NCBI GenBank assembly: GCA_020860745.1 | Contig: JAJBTR010000203.1 | Span: forward strand, 1-11,054 | DNA: 11,054 nt | From: Lachnospiraceae bacterium | GTDB lineage: Bacteria > Bacillota > Clostridia > Lachnospirales > Lachnospiraceae | Direction of reading: 5' to 3' | Shown here: piece by piece, positions 1-7,036 of the stretch | How positions within the stretch are numbered: position 1 is the first letter of the stretch | Layout: each line of letters opens with the position of its first letter | Position numbers and translations under genes: made by a program | The notes under the pieces: generated by a model | What the model was told of the DNA's origin: nothing | The model's database searches: none | The model's input: only the letters and a program-made list of their open reading frames with translations

Positions 1-332
1 AGCAATCCCAGAAACAATGTAAAAAATACATTCTGCGAGGAAAACTCGAGAACCGCCCCGTTAAAAGCCAGGTCAAACGGGATCTCCGAAACCGCCGCGA
101 AAAGCAGCAGCCGCAGTTCATATTTGTGAATATTTCGCGTATGGAAAAAACCCTCCACGATCAGGAACACAAAAATCGGGAACGCGATACGCCCGATGTA
201 ACGGAATATCATCTGATATGGAAACAAAACCGCTCCGATATGGTCGATCAGCATGGTAATAATCGCGATCATTTTTAAGACGAGACCGTTCACACACGCG
301 ATGGAAAACACGGGTTTAAATTCTTTATTCAT
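1..332 (-). CDS. TraX-family integral membrane protein, N-terminal part (runs off the window)
   Basis: The first 110 residues are visible and the C-terminus lies beyond the window edge. The start at 332 is preceded by a GAGGAG ribosome binding site at 339-344, six bases upstream. The protein begins with a short polar stretch, then a hydrophobic segment with the motif [16 protein letters not shown] (residues 19-34), then [20 protein letters not shown] (43-62), then an Arg/Lys-containing loop and SEIPFDLAF (82-90) followed by [11 protein letters not shown]. The [14 protein letters not shown] and SEIPFDL motifs are what I recognise as the TraX family (Pfam TraX). The founding member, F-plasmid TraX, N-acetylates pilin. 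The role of chromosomal Firmicute copies is not established, and they may be membrane acyl- or acetyltransferases. It follows the FAS operon on the same strand after 170 nt, so read-through is possible, but a functional link is not shown. Confidence 0.85.
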   Translation of the reverse strand, partial: MNKEFKPVFSIACVNGLVLKMIAIITMLIDHIGAVLFPYQMIFRYIGRIAFPIFVFLIVEGFFHTRNIHKYELRLLLFAAVSEIPFDLAFNGAVLEFSSQNVFFTLFLGL

Positions 333-462
333 GAAAGGCTCCTCTATCTGGCGAAAGACTGTTCCAACCCATACACGCCGCGCAGGTTGCGGACTTCATC
401 CGCCCACCAAAGGAATCACAGAAATATGAATTGATACCCGCCTCACAGATTACGGACTTCAT
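325..462 (-). other. Doubtful 45-codon ORF built on the intergenic direct repeat
   Basis: An ATG at 462 opens a 45-codon frame that ends in TAA at 325-327, overlapping the traX start (330-332). An AAGGA sequence lies about three bases before the ATG, which is rather close. The frame holds four cysteines (positions 6, 15, 27, 30), and its first ten residues recur in diverged form at residues 22-31 because the DNA repeats at a 63-bp period. The two DNA copies differ at 6 of 30 bases, and five of those changes alter the amino acid. That is not the pattern expected under protein selection. The overlap with traX would allow translational coupling, but I regard this as more likely chance within a repeat than a real gene. 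Confidence 0.15.
370..462. repeat. Imperfect 30-bp direct repeat, two copies 63 bp apart
   Basis: Copies lie at 370-399 and 433-462 and match at 24 of 30 bases, both ending in CGGACTTCAT on the plus strand. The right-hand end of the first copy also starts a small hairpin (GCGGA 389-393, TCCGC 399-403). The second copy lacks this because its matching bases have changed. Nothing else recognisable is in the 170-nt gap apart from the operon-end hairpin and the doubtful small ORF. The origin could be a local duplication or relics of a dispersed intergenic repeat. Only two copies are visible here. Confidence 0.6.
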
Positions 463-492
463 AATTCCTTACTCTCCCCTGCGCATAATGCA

Positions 493-520
493 AGATTCCG
501 GTTTAAAACTCCCGGAATCT
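493..520 (-). terminator. Hairpin over the accDA stop codon, possible operon 3' end
   Basis: Perfect 9-bp inverted repeat: AGATTCCGG at 493-501 and CCGGAATCT at 512-520, with a 10-nt loop containing the accDA stop codon (503-505). In the minus-strand transcript it forms a stable stem-loop exactly at the end of the last FAS gene. No U-run follows it, so it is not a textbook intrinsic terminator. It could act with Rho, protect the mRNA 3' end after trimming, or slow release at the stop. Confidence 0.45.
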
Positions 521-2188
521 CTCATAGCGCTCCTGCGCCAGCGTCTCCGGCGCTTTATCCAGATTTTCATAGAGGAATTTCCGTATCATTTTCCGCATGA
601 TGCGGCAAAGTTCCTCCCGGTTGTCTTTACAGGCCGGCTCCGGCTCCGCAATGACCCGGTCGATAATTCCCAGTTCCTTTAACTCCGCAGCAGTCACTTT
701 CATAAACCCCGCTGCCTCACTGGCGCGCTTCCCTTCTTTCCAGAGAATGGAAGCAAAACCCTCCGGAGAAAGAATCGTGTAAGTGGCGTTCTCCATCATC
801 CACACTTCATTTCCGACTGCGAGGGCGAGAGCTCCGCCGCTTCCGCCTTCGCCAATGACTATGCTCAAAACCGGTACCTTTAAGGTGGACATCTCATAGA
901 GATTGCGGGCAATCGCCTCCCCCTGCCCGTGCTCCTCGGCTTCCAGCCCGGGGTAGGCGCCCGGCGTGTCGATAAAGTTGATAATCGGGCGATGAAACTT
1001 TTCCGCCTGTTTCATCAGGCGCAGCGCTTTCCGATAGCCTTCCGGGGACGGCATGCCAAAGTTGCGGGTAATATTTTCTTTCGTTGTCCGCCCTTTCTGC
1101 TGTCCGATGACAGTCACCGGATAGCCATCCAGATATGCGAGTCCGCCGACAATGGAACCATCGTCCGCATCATGACGGTCGCCGTGCATCTCCTCAAAAT
1201 AAGAAAAAATCTCTGTGATATAATCCAGGGAGGTCAGACGGTCCGCCGCGCGCGCAGTCAGCACGCGATCCCATGCTGTCATCTCCGCCGCAGTATTCTG
1301 CTCTGTCTCGGGGATCACCAGCTTGTTGGTGAGCAGAGCCTCCTCTTTGGACGGCATCCGATGCATATGCAGCAGACGCGCCAGCTTATCCTTCATCTCA
1401 TCCCGCGTGATGATGCCGTCAATCAGACCATGCTCCACCAGAAACTCCGCCCGCTGAAATCCCTCCGGCAGCTTCTGCCCGATGGTCTGTTCTATCACGC
1501 GGGGGCCTGCAAACCCCACCAGAGCGCCCGGCTCCGCCAGTATAATATCGCCCAGCATGGCAAAGCTGGCTGCGACGCCGCCCGTCGTCGGATCTGTGAG
1601 AACCGTAATATACAAAAGCCCCTCATCCGAATGTCTGCGGATCGCCGCGGAAGTCTTTGCCATCTGCATCAGGGAAATCATGCCCTCCTGCATACGGGCT
1701 CCGCCGGAACAGGTAAAAATAATAATCGGGAGCTTTAATTCAGTCGCTTTTTCCACCGCTCGTGTAATCTTCTCCCCGACCACATAGCCCATACTCCCCA
1801 TCAGGAAACGGGAATCACAGACAGCGATGACTGTCTCCTCCCCGTGAATCGTGCAGCGCCCGGTGACAACCGCCTCATCAGTCTTTAATTTCTCCCGCAA
1901 CGCTTCCACTTTTTCCGGATAGCCCGGGTACTCCAGCGGGTCGTTTCCCTCCAGACCGGTATCCCACTCTTCAAAGCTATGTTTGTCCGCGATCACATGA
2001 ATACGTCTCCGGGAAGCCATGCGGAAATATTTACCGCACTTGTAACAGGCAAGATGATTTTTGACCACATCATCCCGATACAGCATCTCTCCGCAGGCAT
2101 CGCATTTAATCCAGACTCCCTCCGGCATATCATTCTCTTTTTTAGCAGCAGGGGTATAACTCTGCTTCTTAAATTTCAGCACACTCAT
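503..2188 (-). CDS. accDA: Acetyl-CoA carboxylase carboxyltransferase, fused beta (AccD) and alpha (AccA) subunits
   Basis: 561 residues. The enzyme moves the carboxyl group from carboxybiotin on AccB to acetyl-CoA, giving malonyl-CoA, in the cytosol. The AccD half comes first, with a zinc ribbon of four cysteines (C29, C32, C48, C51), then SGGARMQEG (161-169) and TDPTTGGV (198-205) of the crotonase-like carboxyltransferase fold. The AccA half starts at about residue 303 and carries DTPGAYPG (407-414), GEGGSGGA (446-453) and [12 protein letters not shown] (474-485). In bacteria with separate subunits these are two proteins. Here the junction (about 285-305) is short, and the long N-terminal helices of free-standing AccA look mostly absent. 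The gene is the last of the FAS operon, 126 nt after accC. Its start has only a weak AGG-type ribosome binding site, unlike its neighbours, which may lower its translation. Fused accD-accA genes are, to my knowledge, present in other Clostridia. Confidence 0.95.
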   Translation of the reverse strand: MSVLKFKKQSYTPAAKKENDMPEGVWIKCDACGEMLYRDDVVKNHLACYKCGKYFRMASRRRIHVIADKHSFEEWDTGLEGNDPLEYPGYPEKVEALREKLKTDEAVVTGRCTIHGEETVIAVCDSRFLMGSMGYVVGEKITRAVEKATELKLPIIIFTCSGGARMQEGMISLMQMAKTSAAIRRHSDEGLLYITVLTDPTTGGVAASFAMLGDIILAEPGALVGFAGPRVIEQTIGQKLPEGFQRAEFLVEHGLIDGIITRDEMKDKLARLLHMHRMPSKEEALLTNKLVIPETEQNTAAEMTAWDRVLTARAADRLTSLDYITEIFSYFEEMHGDRHDADDGSIVGGLAYLDGYPVTVIGQQKGRTTKENITRNFGMPSPEGYRKALRLMKQAEKFHRPIINFIDTPGAYPGLEAEEHGQGEAIARNLYEMSTLKVPVLSIVIGEGGSGGALALAVGNEVWMMENATYTILSPEGFASILWKEGKRASEAAGFMKVTAAELKELGIIDRVIAEPEPACKDNREELCRIMRKMIRKFLYENLDKAPETLAQERYERFREF

Positions 2189-2228
2189 ATTTTTACCTGT
2201 CTTTTACTTGCATCACAACCGAAGTTAC

Positions 2229-2245
2229 GCGCAGCGTCGCTGCAC
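2229..2245 (-). other. Small GC-rich hairpin in the accC-accDA gap
   Basis: The AT-rich 126-nt gap (2189-2314) holds a GC-rich inverted repeat: GCAGCG at 2231-2236 and CGCTGC at 2238-2243. In the minus-strand RNA it can form about seven base pairs, one of them G-U, closing a three-base loop. No U-run follows, so it is not an intrinsic terminator. It may be a processing or stability element ahead of accDA, or chance. The rest of the gap shows no promoter I would defend. Confidence 0.3.
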
Positions 2246-2314
2246 ATATTCCCATTTAAATTCACATTTCACATTCTGTAAATACATACAATAATCCAAC
2301 ACTCACGAAAAATA

Positions 2315-3643
2315 CTATTCCAGGAAACCATTCTTCACATCCCCCTCACACAAAACCGGATGGGTAATAATATCATACTGGTAATCCAGATTCGTGATAA
2401 TTCCGTCCACATTAACTTCGCCGAGAGCACTCCGCATCTTATCAATCGCGTCCTCTCTGTCCCTGCCGTATGCAATGATTTTCGCAATCATGGAATCATA
2501 ATTGGGCGGAATCTCATAACCTGCAAAAATAGCGGTATCCACACGGATGCCGTTGCCGCCGGGCAGATAGAGAAAATCGATCTTTCCGGGACAGGGCATA
2601 AAATTCTTTTCCGGGTTTTCCGCATTGATTCGACACTCGATGGCATGCCCGGTGATATGGATATCCTTCTGCTTAAAGTGCAGCTTCTCACCGGCCGCGA
2701 TGAAAATCTGCTCCTTGATCAGATCAATCCCCGTCACCATCTCTGTCACGCCGTGCTCCACCTGGATCCGCGTGTTCATCTCCATAAAGTAATAATTCTT
2801 ATCCTTATCCAGAAGGAACTCAATCGTACCGGCGCTTTCATAACGGGCAGCTTTCGCCGCGCGCACCGCCACCTCTCCCATCTCTCTGCGGAGCTTCTCA
2901 TCCAGCGCGACGGACGGGGATTCCTCCACCATCTTCTGATGACGCCTCTGGATGGAACAGTCACGCTCGCCCAGGGAAACCACGTTGCCGTACTTATCCG
3001 CCAGAATCTGGAATTCAATATGGCGGGGGCGCTCGATATATTTTTCAATATACATCGTATTGTCCGCAAACCCATTCACCGACTCCGCCTGCGCCACCTC
3101 AAAGTTTTCCTTAAAATCAGCGGCTGATCTGGAAATGCGCATTCCCTTTCCACCGCCGCCGCTGGCCGCTTTGATCATAACCGGAAAACCAATCTCTTTC
3201 GCCAGCCGGAGACCGTACTCCGCCTGATACACCGGCTCCTTCGTACCCGGGACGACCGGGACTTTTGCCGCCATCATCGTATTGCGGGCCTCCTGCTTAT
3301 TCCCCATTCTGGAGATGATATCCGCATCCGGTCCGATAAAGACGATATTGCACTGGCGGCACATCTGCGCAAATTTCGCATTCTCTGAAAGAAAACCAAA
3401 GCCCGGATGGATCGCATCCGCCTTGGATGCGATCGCCGCGCTTAAGATACGTTCCATATTCAGATAACTGTCGGCGGGAGCCGCCCTGCCGATGCAGATG
3501 GCCTCGTCCGCCAGCATCGTGTGCAGAGCCTCCCGATCCGCCGTAGAATAAACAGCAACAGAGCGGATGCCGAGCTCCCGGCAGGCACGGATAATCCGCA
3601 CCGCAATCTCCCCTCTGTTTGCAATCAATATTTTCTGAAACAT
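2315..3643 (-). CDS. accC: Biotin carboxylase subunit of acetyl-CoA carboxylase
   Basis: 442 residues, close to the usual 445-450. It carboxylates the biotin on AccB using ATP and bicarbonate, the first half-reaction of acetyl-CoA carboxylase. The N-terminal domain starts with the typical KILIANRGEIAVRIIRA (4-20). The ATP-grasp domain has the glycine-rich lid GGGGKGM (162-168), KYIERPRHIE (201-210), ERDCSIQRRHQK (226-237) and the catalytic strand EMNTRIQVEHGVTE (288-301) with R292. In that strand a glycine (G298) stands where most biotin carboxylases I recall have proline (EHPVTE). The start at 3643 has AGGAGA at 3649-3654, five bases upstream. It lies 44 nt after fabZ and 126 nt before accDA. 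Confidence 0.96.
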   Translation of the reverse strand: MFQKILIANRGEIAVRIIRACRELGIRSVAVYSTADREALHTMLADEAICIGRAAPADSYLNMERILSAAIASKADAIHPGFGFLSENAKFAQMCRQCNIVFIGPDADIISRMGNKQEARNTMMAAKVPVVPGTKEPVYQAEYGLRLAKEIGFPVMIKAASGGGGKGMRISRSAADFKENFEVAQAESVNGFADNTMYIEKYIERPRHIEFQILADKYGNVVSLGERDCSIQRRHQKMVEESPSVALDEKLRREMGEVAVRAAKAARYESAGTIEFLLDKDKNYYFMEMNTRIQVEHGVTEMVTGIDLIKEQIFIAAGEKLHFKQKDIHITGHAIECRINAENPEKNFMPCPGKIDFLYLPGGNGIRVDTAIFAGYEIPPNYDSMIAKIIAYGRDREDAIDKMRSALGEVNVDGIITNLDYQYDIITHPVLCEGDVKNGFLE

Positions 3644-3687
3644 AAATATCTCCTCAGGATCTGTGCATAGTATTCCGCTACATATCC

Positions 3688-4116
3688 TTAGCCGATTGCA
3701 AAGGTAAGCTCCGCTACCACAGCAACCTTGCCATCCACCGTCGCTTTCGCCTTGGCGATACCGATCGGTCCTTTCTGCTTGATCATCTCTGTCTCGAGAA
3801 TCAGGACATCTCCGGGAACTACTTTTTTCTTGAACTTCGCGGAATTAATCGCGCCGAAGTATGCGGTTTTCCCTTTAAACTCCTCGCTTCCCAGAATCGC
3901 CACGGCGCCGACCTGCGCCAGCGCTTCCACGATCAGAGCACCCGGCATCACCGGCTCCGCCGGAAAATGACCGGCAAAATACGGCTCATTGTAGGATACG
4001 CATTTTTTTCCGACCGCGCGCACACCGGGCTCCCACTCCTCAATCGTGTCGATGAGAAGCATCGGCTGACGGTGCGGGATAATCTCCATAATTTCCTTCG
4101 TAGTTAAAACTGACAT
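3688..4116 (-). CDS. fabZ: 3-hydroxyacyl-ACP dehydratase FabZ
   Basis: 142 residues, normal for the family. It dehydrates 3-hydroxyacyl-ACP to trans-2-enoyl-ACP in the elongation cycle. The hot-dog fold signature is complete: IIPHRQPMLLID (12-23), the catalytic histidine in AGHFP (H50) and the catalytic glutamate in MPGALIVEALAQ (E64). The start at 4116 has AGGAGA at 4124-4129, seven bases upstream. It sits between accB and accC, the same order as in Streptococcus. No FabA, FabM or FabN is visible beside it, so the route to unsaturated fatty acids cannot be read from this window. The 113-nt gap to accB contains a possible folded RNA. Confidence 0.96.
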   Translation of the reverse strand: MSVLTTKEIMEIIPHRQPMLLIDTIEEWEPGVRAVGKKCVSYNEPYFAGHFPAEPVMPGALIVEALAQVGAVAILGSEEFKGKTAYFGAINSAKFKKKVVPGDVLILETEMIKQKGPIGIAKAKATVDGKVAVVAELTFAIG

Positions 4117-4145
4117 TTGAATCTCTCCTGCTAAATATAATTACG

Positions 4146-4232
4146 TGATGATACCTGCGGATTGCTGCACGGCATAAGTTCGATGACGGAAAGCAGAGAT
4201 TTCCTGTCTTACTTATCTCGCAATCCTCATCA
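4146..4232 (-). ncRNA. Candidate structured RNA between accB and fabZ (four nested stems)
   Basis: Four inverted repeats nest in one 87-nt stretch of the accB-fabZ gap: 4146-4151 with 4227-4232 (6 bp), 4159-4165 with 4220-4226 (GGATTGC/GCAATCC, 7 bp), 4174-4179 with 4211-4216 (ATAAGT/ACTTAT, 6 bp) and 4188-4192 with 4200-4204 (GGAAA/TTTCC, 5 bp, 7-nt loop). That gives about 24 base pairs with asymmetric internal loops. The outermost stem takes in the accB stop codon (4230-4232). It matches no riboswitch I know. It could be a cleavage site or a stem that sets accB and fabZ levels apart, or partly chance. Confidence 0.35.
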
Positions 4233-4829
4233 TTCTATGACAAACAGCGGCTGATCATACTCCACAAGGTCTCCGTTTTTCACCAGAATCTGCTTTACAA
4301 CTCCGTCATAGTCGGACTCAATCTCATTCATCAGCTTCATGGCTTCCACGATACCGAGGACGTCGCCCTTTTTCACCGTGTCGCCCACCTGAACAAAAGG
4401 CTCCGCGTCCGGGCTGCCCGCCGCGTAAAATGTGCCGACCAGCGGACTGTTTACAACCTGACCGTCTGTCCGGCCATCCGATGCTTCCGCATCAGGCGCC
4501 GTCTGTGCGCTGCCCTGCAGATTTTCCGCTGCCATCATGGCAGGCGGGGGAAAACTCCCCGGATTCGTCTGCTGTGGTACCCCTTGCGGAGGATATGCTC
4601 CAAACATCGGCGGCATCGACGCTCCGGGCGGAGGACATGCACCAAACGCCGGCGGCATCGGCGCTCCGGGTGGAGGACAATGCCCCTGTCCCGGATGAGG
4701 CGGAGGCAGGATCTTTTTTTCCGGACGCTTCTGCATCCGGATCTTCAGTCCGCTCTCCTCATAAGTAAAGTCAGTCAGCCCCGCCTCGGAAACTGCTTTC
4801 ATTAAATCAATAATCTGATTTACTTCCAT
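4230..4829 (-). CDS. accB: Biotin carboxyl carrier protein of acetyl-CoA carboxylase
   Basis: 199 residues. It carries biotin between AccC and the AccDA carboxyltransferase. The N-terminal helix (MEVNQIIDLMKAV, 1-13) is followed by a long Pro/Gly/Met/Ala linker (about 41-105) containing a 14-residue repeat. The C-terminal biotinyl domain (about 126-199) has SPLVGTFY (128-135) and the biotin attachment motif EAMKLMNEI with K165. The start was chosen by ribosome binding site: AGGAG at 4838-4842 is eight bases from the ATG at 4829 but only two from an ATG at 4835. The frame is open up to an ATG at 4895, but those residues do not look like AccB. It lies 120 nt after fabF and 113 nt before fabZ. 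The linker is richer in proline and longer than in many AccB proteins. Confidence 0.95.
   Translation of the reverse strand: MEVNQIIDLMKAVSEAGLTDFTYEESGLKIRMQKRPEKKILPPPHPGQGHCPPPGAPMPPAFGACPPPGASMPPMFGAYPPQGVPQQTNPGSFPPPAMMAAENLQGSAQTAPDAEASDGRTDGQVVNSPLVGTFYAAGSPDAEPFVQVGDTVKKGDVLGIVEAMKLMNEIESDYDGVVKQILVKNGDLVEYDQPLFVIE
4588..4671. repeat. 42-bp tandem repeat in the accB linker
   Basis: Two full units, 4588-4629 and 4630-4671, differ at about six of 42 bases, with a partial third unit continuing past 4672. Each encodes a 14-residue block of the type PPPGAxMPPxFGAx. Being a multiple of three it keeps frame, so linker length could change by unit gain or loss without disrupting the biotinyl domain. 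Confidence 0.75.
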
Positions 4830-4837
4830 TCTCATCA

Positions 4838-4842
4838 CTCCT
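4838..4842 (-). promoter_or_regulatory. Ribosome binding site that decides the accB start
   Basis: AGGAG on the minus strand. It is eight bases from the ATG at 4829, two from the ATG at 4835, and downstream of the ATG at 4895, so it supports 4829 as the start. Confidence 0.7.
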
Positions 4843-4919
4843 GTTGAACAACTGCAGTCACAAAACCATACACTGACCAGAGAAATCCCTGTCATCTCTC
4901 AGCGGCATATTCTGACACA

Positions 4920-4957
4920 GATTGTACAATCAAAATCTATTCATAAAATCTATTCAT
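4920..4957. repeat. 12-bp palindrome followed by a perfect 13-bp tandem duplication at the fabF stop
   Basis: GATTGTACAATC at 4920-4931 is a perfect palindrome. Directly next to it, AAAATCTATTCAT occurs twice head to tail at 4932-4944 and 4945-4957, without a mismatch. The second copy covers the fabF stop codon (4950-4952) and its last codons. It looks like a recent slippage duplication. The palindrome is too short for a terminator, and no promoter was found with it. Confidence 0.7.
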
Positions 4958-6185
4958 GGTACTTCTTAATCAGAATGCTGGCATTATGTCCGCCGAAAGC
5001 AAGGGAATTGGACATCGCATACTCAATCTCCGCTTCCACGCCGTGTCCCTGCACGTAATCCAGATCAAGCTCCTCGCCCGGCTCCTCCAGACCTACCGTC
5101 TGATGAATATAGTTATGATTCATCTGCAGTACCATAGCGACAAATTCTACTGCCCCGGCGCCGCCGAGCAGATGACCGATCATGGACTTTGTGGAATTAA
5201 TCTTTAAATTATATGCGTGGTCGCCAAAGGCAGACTTAATCGCACGGGTCTCAAAGAGATCATTGTGGTGCGTGCTGGTACCATGCGTATTAATATAAGA
5301 AACCTGCTCCGGCTTCGCACCGGCATCCTCCATTGCAAAGAGCATCGCGTGCGTCGCACCCGCGCCGTCCTCCGCCGGAGATGTGATGTGGTAAGCATCG
5401 CTGGTCGCACCGTAGCCGACCACTTCTGCAAGGATGTTTGCTCCGCGTGCTTTCGCGTGCTCCAGTTCCTCCAGAATGACAATACCGGCGCCTGCACCGA
5501 TGACAAAACCATCGCGGTCTTTATCAAAAGGAATGGAGCATCGCTCCGGGTTATTCGTCGTGGAAAGAGCTGTCAGGGATGTAAACCCGGCCACACTGAT
5601 CGGGGTGATCGCATCCTCTGTGCCTCCGGCCACCATAACGTCGCACTCGCCATGCTGGATTGTGCGGAAAGCCTCGCCGATATTGTGCGTACCGGTAGCG
5701 CAGGCCGTCGCGATATTGATGCTCTTGCCCTTGATACCAAACTGGATGGTAATATTGCCGGCCGCCATATTGGTGATCATCTGGGGAACAAGGAGCAGAT
5801 GCACCCTGGAAGGACCCTTGTCTAACAATTTCTTATACTCTCTCTCAATCGACTGGAGGGAGCCGACGCCGGAACCGACACAGCATCCCACACGGTAAGG
5901 GTCTTCCTTTTCCATATCAATGCCCGACTGAGCGAACGCCTCCTGTGTCGCTGCCACCGCATACTGAGCGAAAGCTTCCATCCGCTTTGCGTCTTTGCGA
6001 TCCATATAATCGGCAGCTTTGAAGCCTTTTACCTCCGCTGCCACTTTCACCTTGTAATCTGTAGTGTCAAAGGCGGTAATCTCGCCGAAACCGAGCTTGC
6101 CCTCCTTGATACCGTTCCAGTATTCGTCTACGTTCAAACCTATGGGAGTGATCGCCCCCATGCCGGTTACAACAACACGTCTCAT
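4950..6185 (-). CDS. fabF: 3-oxoacyl-ACP synthase II (elongating condensing enzyme)
   Basis: 411 residues, the usual FabF length. It condenses malonyl-ACP with acyl-ACP, releasing CO2. The thiolase-fold active site is complete: Cys162 in the nucleophile loop (TACATGTH, 160-167), His301 in NTHGTST (299-305), and Lys333 and His338 in STKSMIGHLLGGAGAVE (331-347). The start is MRRVVVTGMG at 6185, with AAGGAG at 6193-6198 seven bases upstream. The open frame reaches an ATG at 6275, but that lies inside fabG and the extra residues are not FabF-like. It starts 22 nt after the fabG stop. Two loops differ from the common form I recall: THHND after the second motif instead of TPxND, and IHQTVGLE (360-367) instead of IPPTxNxE. 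No FabH is present in the window to start chains. Confidence 0.96.
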   Translation of the reverse strand: MRRVVVTGMGAITPIGLNVDEYWNGIKEGKLGFGEITAFDTTDYKVKVAAEVKGFKAADYMDRKDAKRMEAFAQYAVAATQEAFAQSGIDMEKEDPYRVGCCVGSGVGSLQSIEREYKKLLDKGPSRVHLLLVPQMITNMAAGNITIQFGIKGKSINIATACATGTHNIGEAFRTIQHGECDVMVAGGTEDAITPISVAGFTSLTALSTTNNPERCSIPFDKDRDGFVIGAGAGIVILEELEHAKARGANILAEVVGYGATSDAYHITSPAEDGAGATHAMLFAMEDAGAKPEQVSYINTHGTSTHHNDLFETRAIKSAFGDHAYNLKINSTKSMIGHLLGGAGAVEFVAMVLQMNHNYIHQTVGLEEPGEELDLDYVQGHGVEAEIEYAMSNSLAFGGHNASILIKKYHE

Positions 6186-6192
6186 ATATTTT

Positions 6193-6198
6193 CTCCTT
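6193..6198 (-). promoter_or_regulatory. Ribosome binding site that decides the fabF start
   Basis: AAGGAG on the minus strand lies seven bases before the ATG at 6185. It rules out the upstream in-frame ATG at 6275, which would overlap fabG. Confidence 0.75.
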
Positions 6199-6207
6199 TT
6201 TCTTTTT

Positions 6208-6960
6208 TTACATCGCCATTCCGCCGTCCACGCAGAGCACATGTCCCGTGATATAGGACGCTTTGTCGGACGCAAGGAACGCTACCGCATTTGCGATATC
6301 CTGCGGCTGTCCCATTCTTCCGAGCGGAACCTGTGCAACCCCCGCCTCTTTTGCGGAATCCGTCATCGCCTTTGTCATATCAGTATCGATAAATCCGGGC
6401 GCCACAGCGTTGACTCGGATATTTCTGCTGGCAAGCTCACGCGCCATTGATTTCGTCATGCCGATGACGCCGGCCTTGGAAGCACAATAGTTCATCTGTC
6501 CCGGGTTTCCGATCATACCGGACACGGATGAAATGTTGATGATGGAACCGCCCTTCTGCTTCAGCATCGGACGCGCAATGTGGCGCATCGTGTTGAAACT
6601 GCCCTTTAAGTTGGTATCGATTACTGCGTCAAACGCCTGCTCAGACATCCGCATCAGAAGGTCGTCACGGGTAATTCCCGCGTTATTCACGAGAATGTCA
6701 ATACGACCCAGCTTTTTGACAAGGGTCTTGATCATCTCCTCCACTGCGGCAAAATCATTCACCCAGCACGCATAGGCTTCCGCCTGACCGCCTGCTTCCC
6801 GAATCGTGTTTACAACTTCCTCCGCACTTTCTTTCACCGGTTCAATGTAATTGACTATTACATATGCTCCCTCACTCGCCAGAGTGATTGCAATCTTTCT
6901 TCCGATACCGGTACCTGCTCCGGTCACCAGTGCAATTTTGTTTTCTAATAAATTACCCAT
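6208..6960 (-). CDS. fabG: 3-oxoacyl-ACP reductase FabG, with an unusual nucleotide-binding site
   Basis: 250 residues. It reduces 3-oxoacyl-ACP to 3-hydroxyacyl-ACP. It is a classical short-chain dehydrogenase: the cofactor loop TGAGTGIG (13-20), NNAG (92-95), and a catalytic set of N117, S145, Y158 and K162 (the latter two in NYCASK). It ends in a typical [12 protein letters not shown] tail. Three cofactor-site features are unusual for FabG: the loop has G16-T17 where most FabG proteins have Ser-Arg (TGASRGIG), strand two ends in NYIEP with Glu40, and a tryptophan (W66, codon 6763-6765) replaces the Asp or Asn that normally contacts adenine. Loss of the arginine makes NADH use plausible, but that is inference. 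The start at 6960 has GGAGG at 6965-6969. It lies 118 nt after fabD and 22 nt before fabF. Confidence 0.93.
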   Translation of the reverse strand: MGNLLENKIALVTGAGTGIGRKIAITLASEGAYVIVNYIEPVKESAEEVVNTIREAGGQAEAYACWVNDFAAVEEMIKTLVKKLGRIDILVNNAGITRDDLLMRMSEQAFDAVIDTNLKGSFNTMRHIARPMLKQKGGSIINISSVSGMIGNPGQMNYCASKAGVIGMTKSMARELASRNIRVNAVAPGFIDTDMTKAMTDSAKEAGVAQVPLGRMGQPQDIANAVAFLASDKASYITGHVLCVDGGMAM

Positions 6961-7036
6961 AGTTCCTCCATTCTCTTTCTATGCCTGTTCTCTATGTTCA
7001 TCTGACGACTCCGTTCTCATAAACATGATCTGACAA

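Noticed and set aside
370..462. CRISPR-like 30-bp repeats with a 33-bp spacer
   Set aside because: There are only two copies, at 80% identity, with no further units and no cas genes in the window.
493..520. Classical intrinsic terminator at the accDA end
   Set aside because: The stem is good but no run of U follows on either strand, so it is reported only as a possible 3'-end hairpin.
929..1738. Plus-strand open frame (269 codons) opposite accDA
   Set aside because: It is antisense to the AccD and AccA catalytic motifs, its composition is unlike a folded protein, and it has no supporting ribosome binding site or neighbours.
4830..4895. N-terminal extension of AccB to an ATG at 4895 or 4835
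   Set aside because: AGGAG at 4838-4842 fits only the ATG at 4829. The extra residues are not AccB-like.
6186..6275. N-terminal extension of FabF to an ATG at 6275
   Set aside because: The extra residues overlap the end of fabG and are unrelated to FabF. A well-placed AAGGAG supports 6185.
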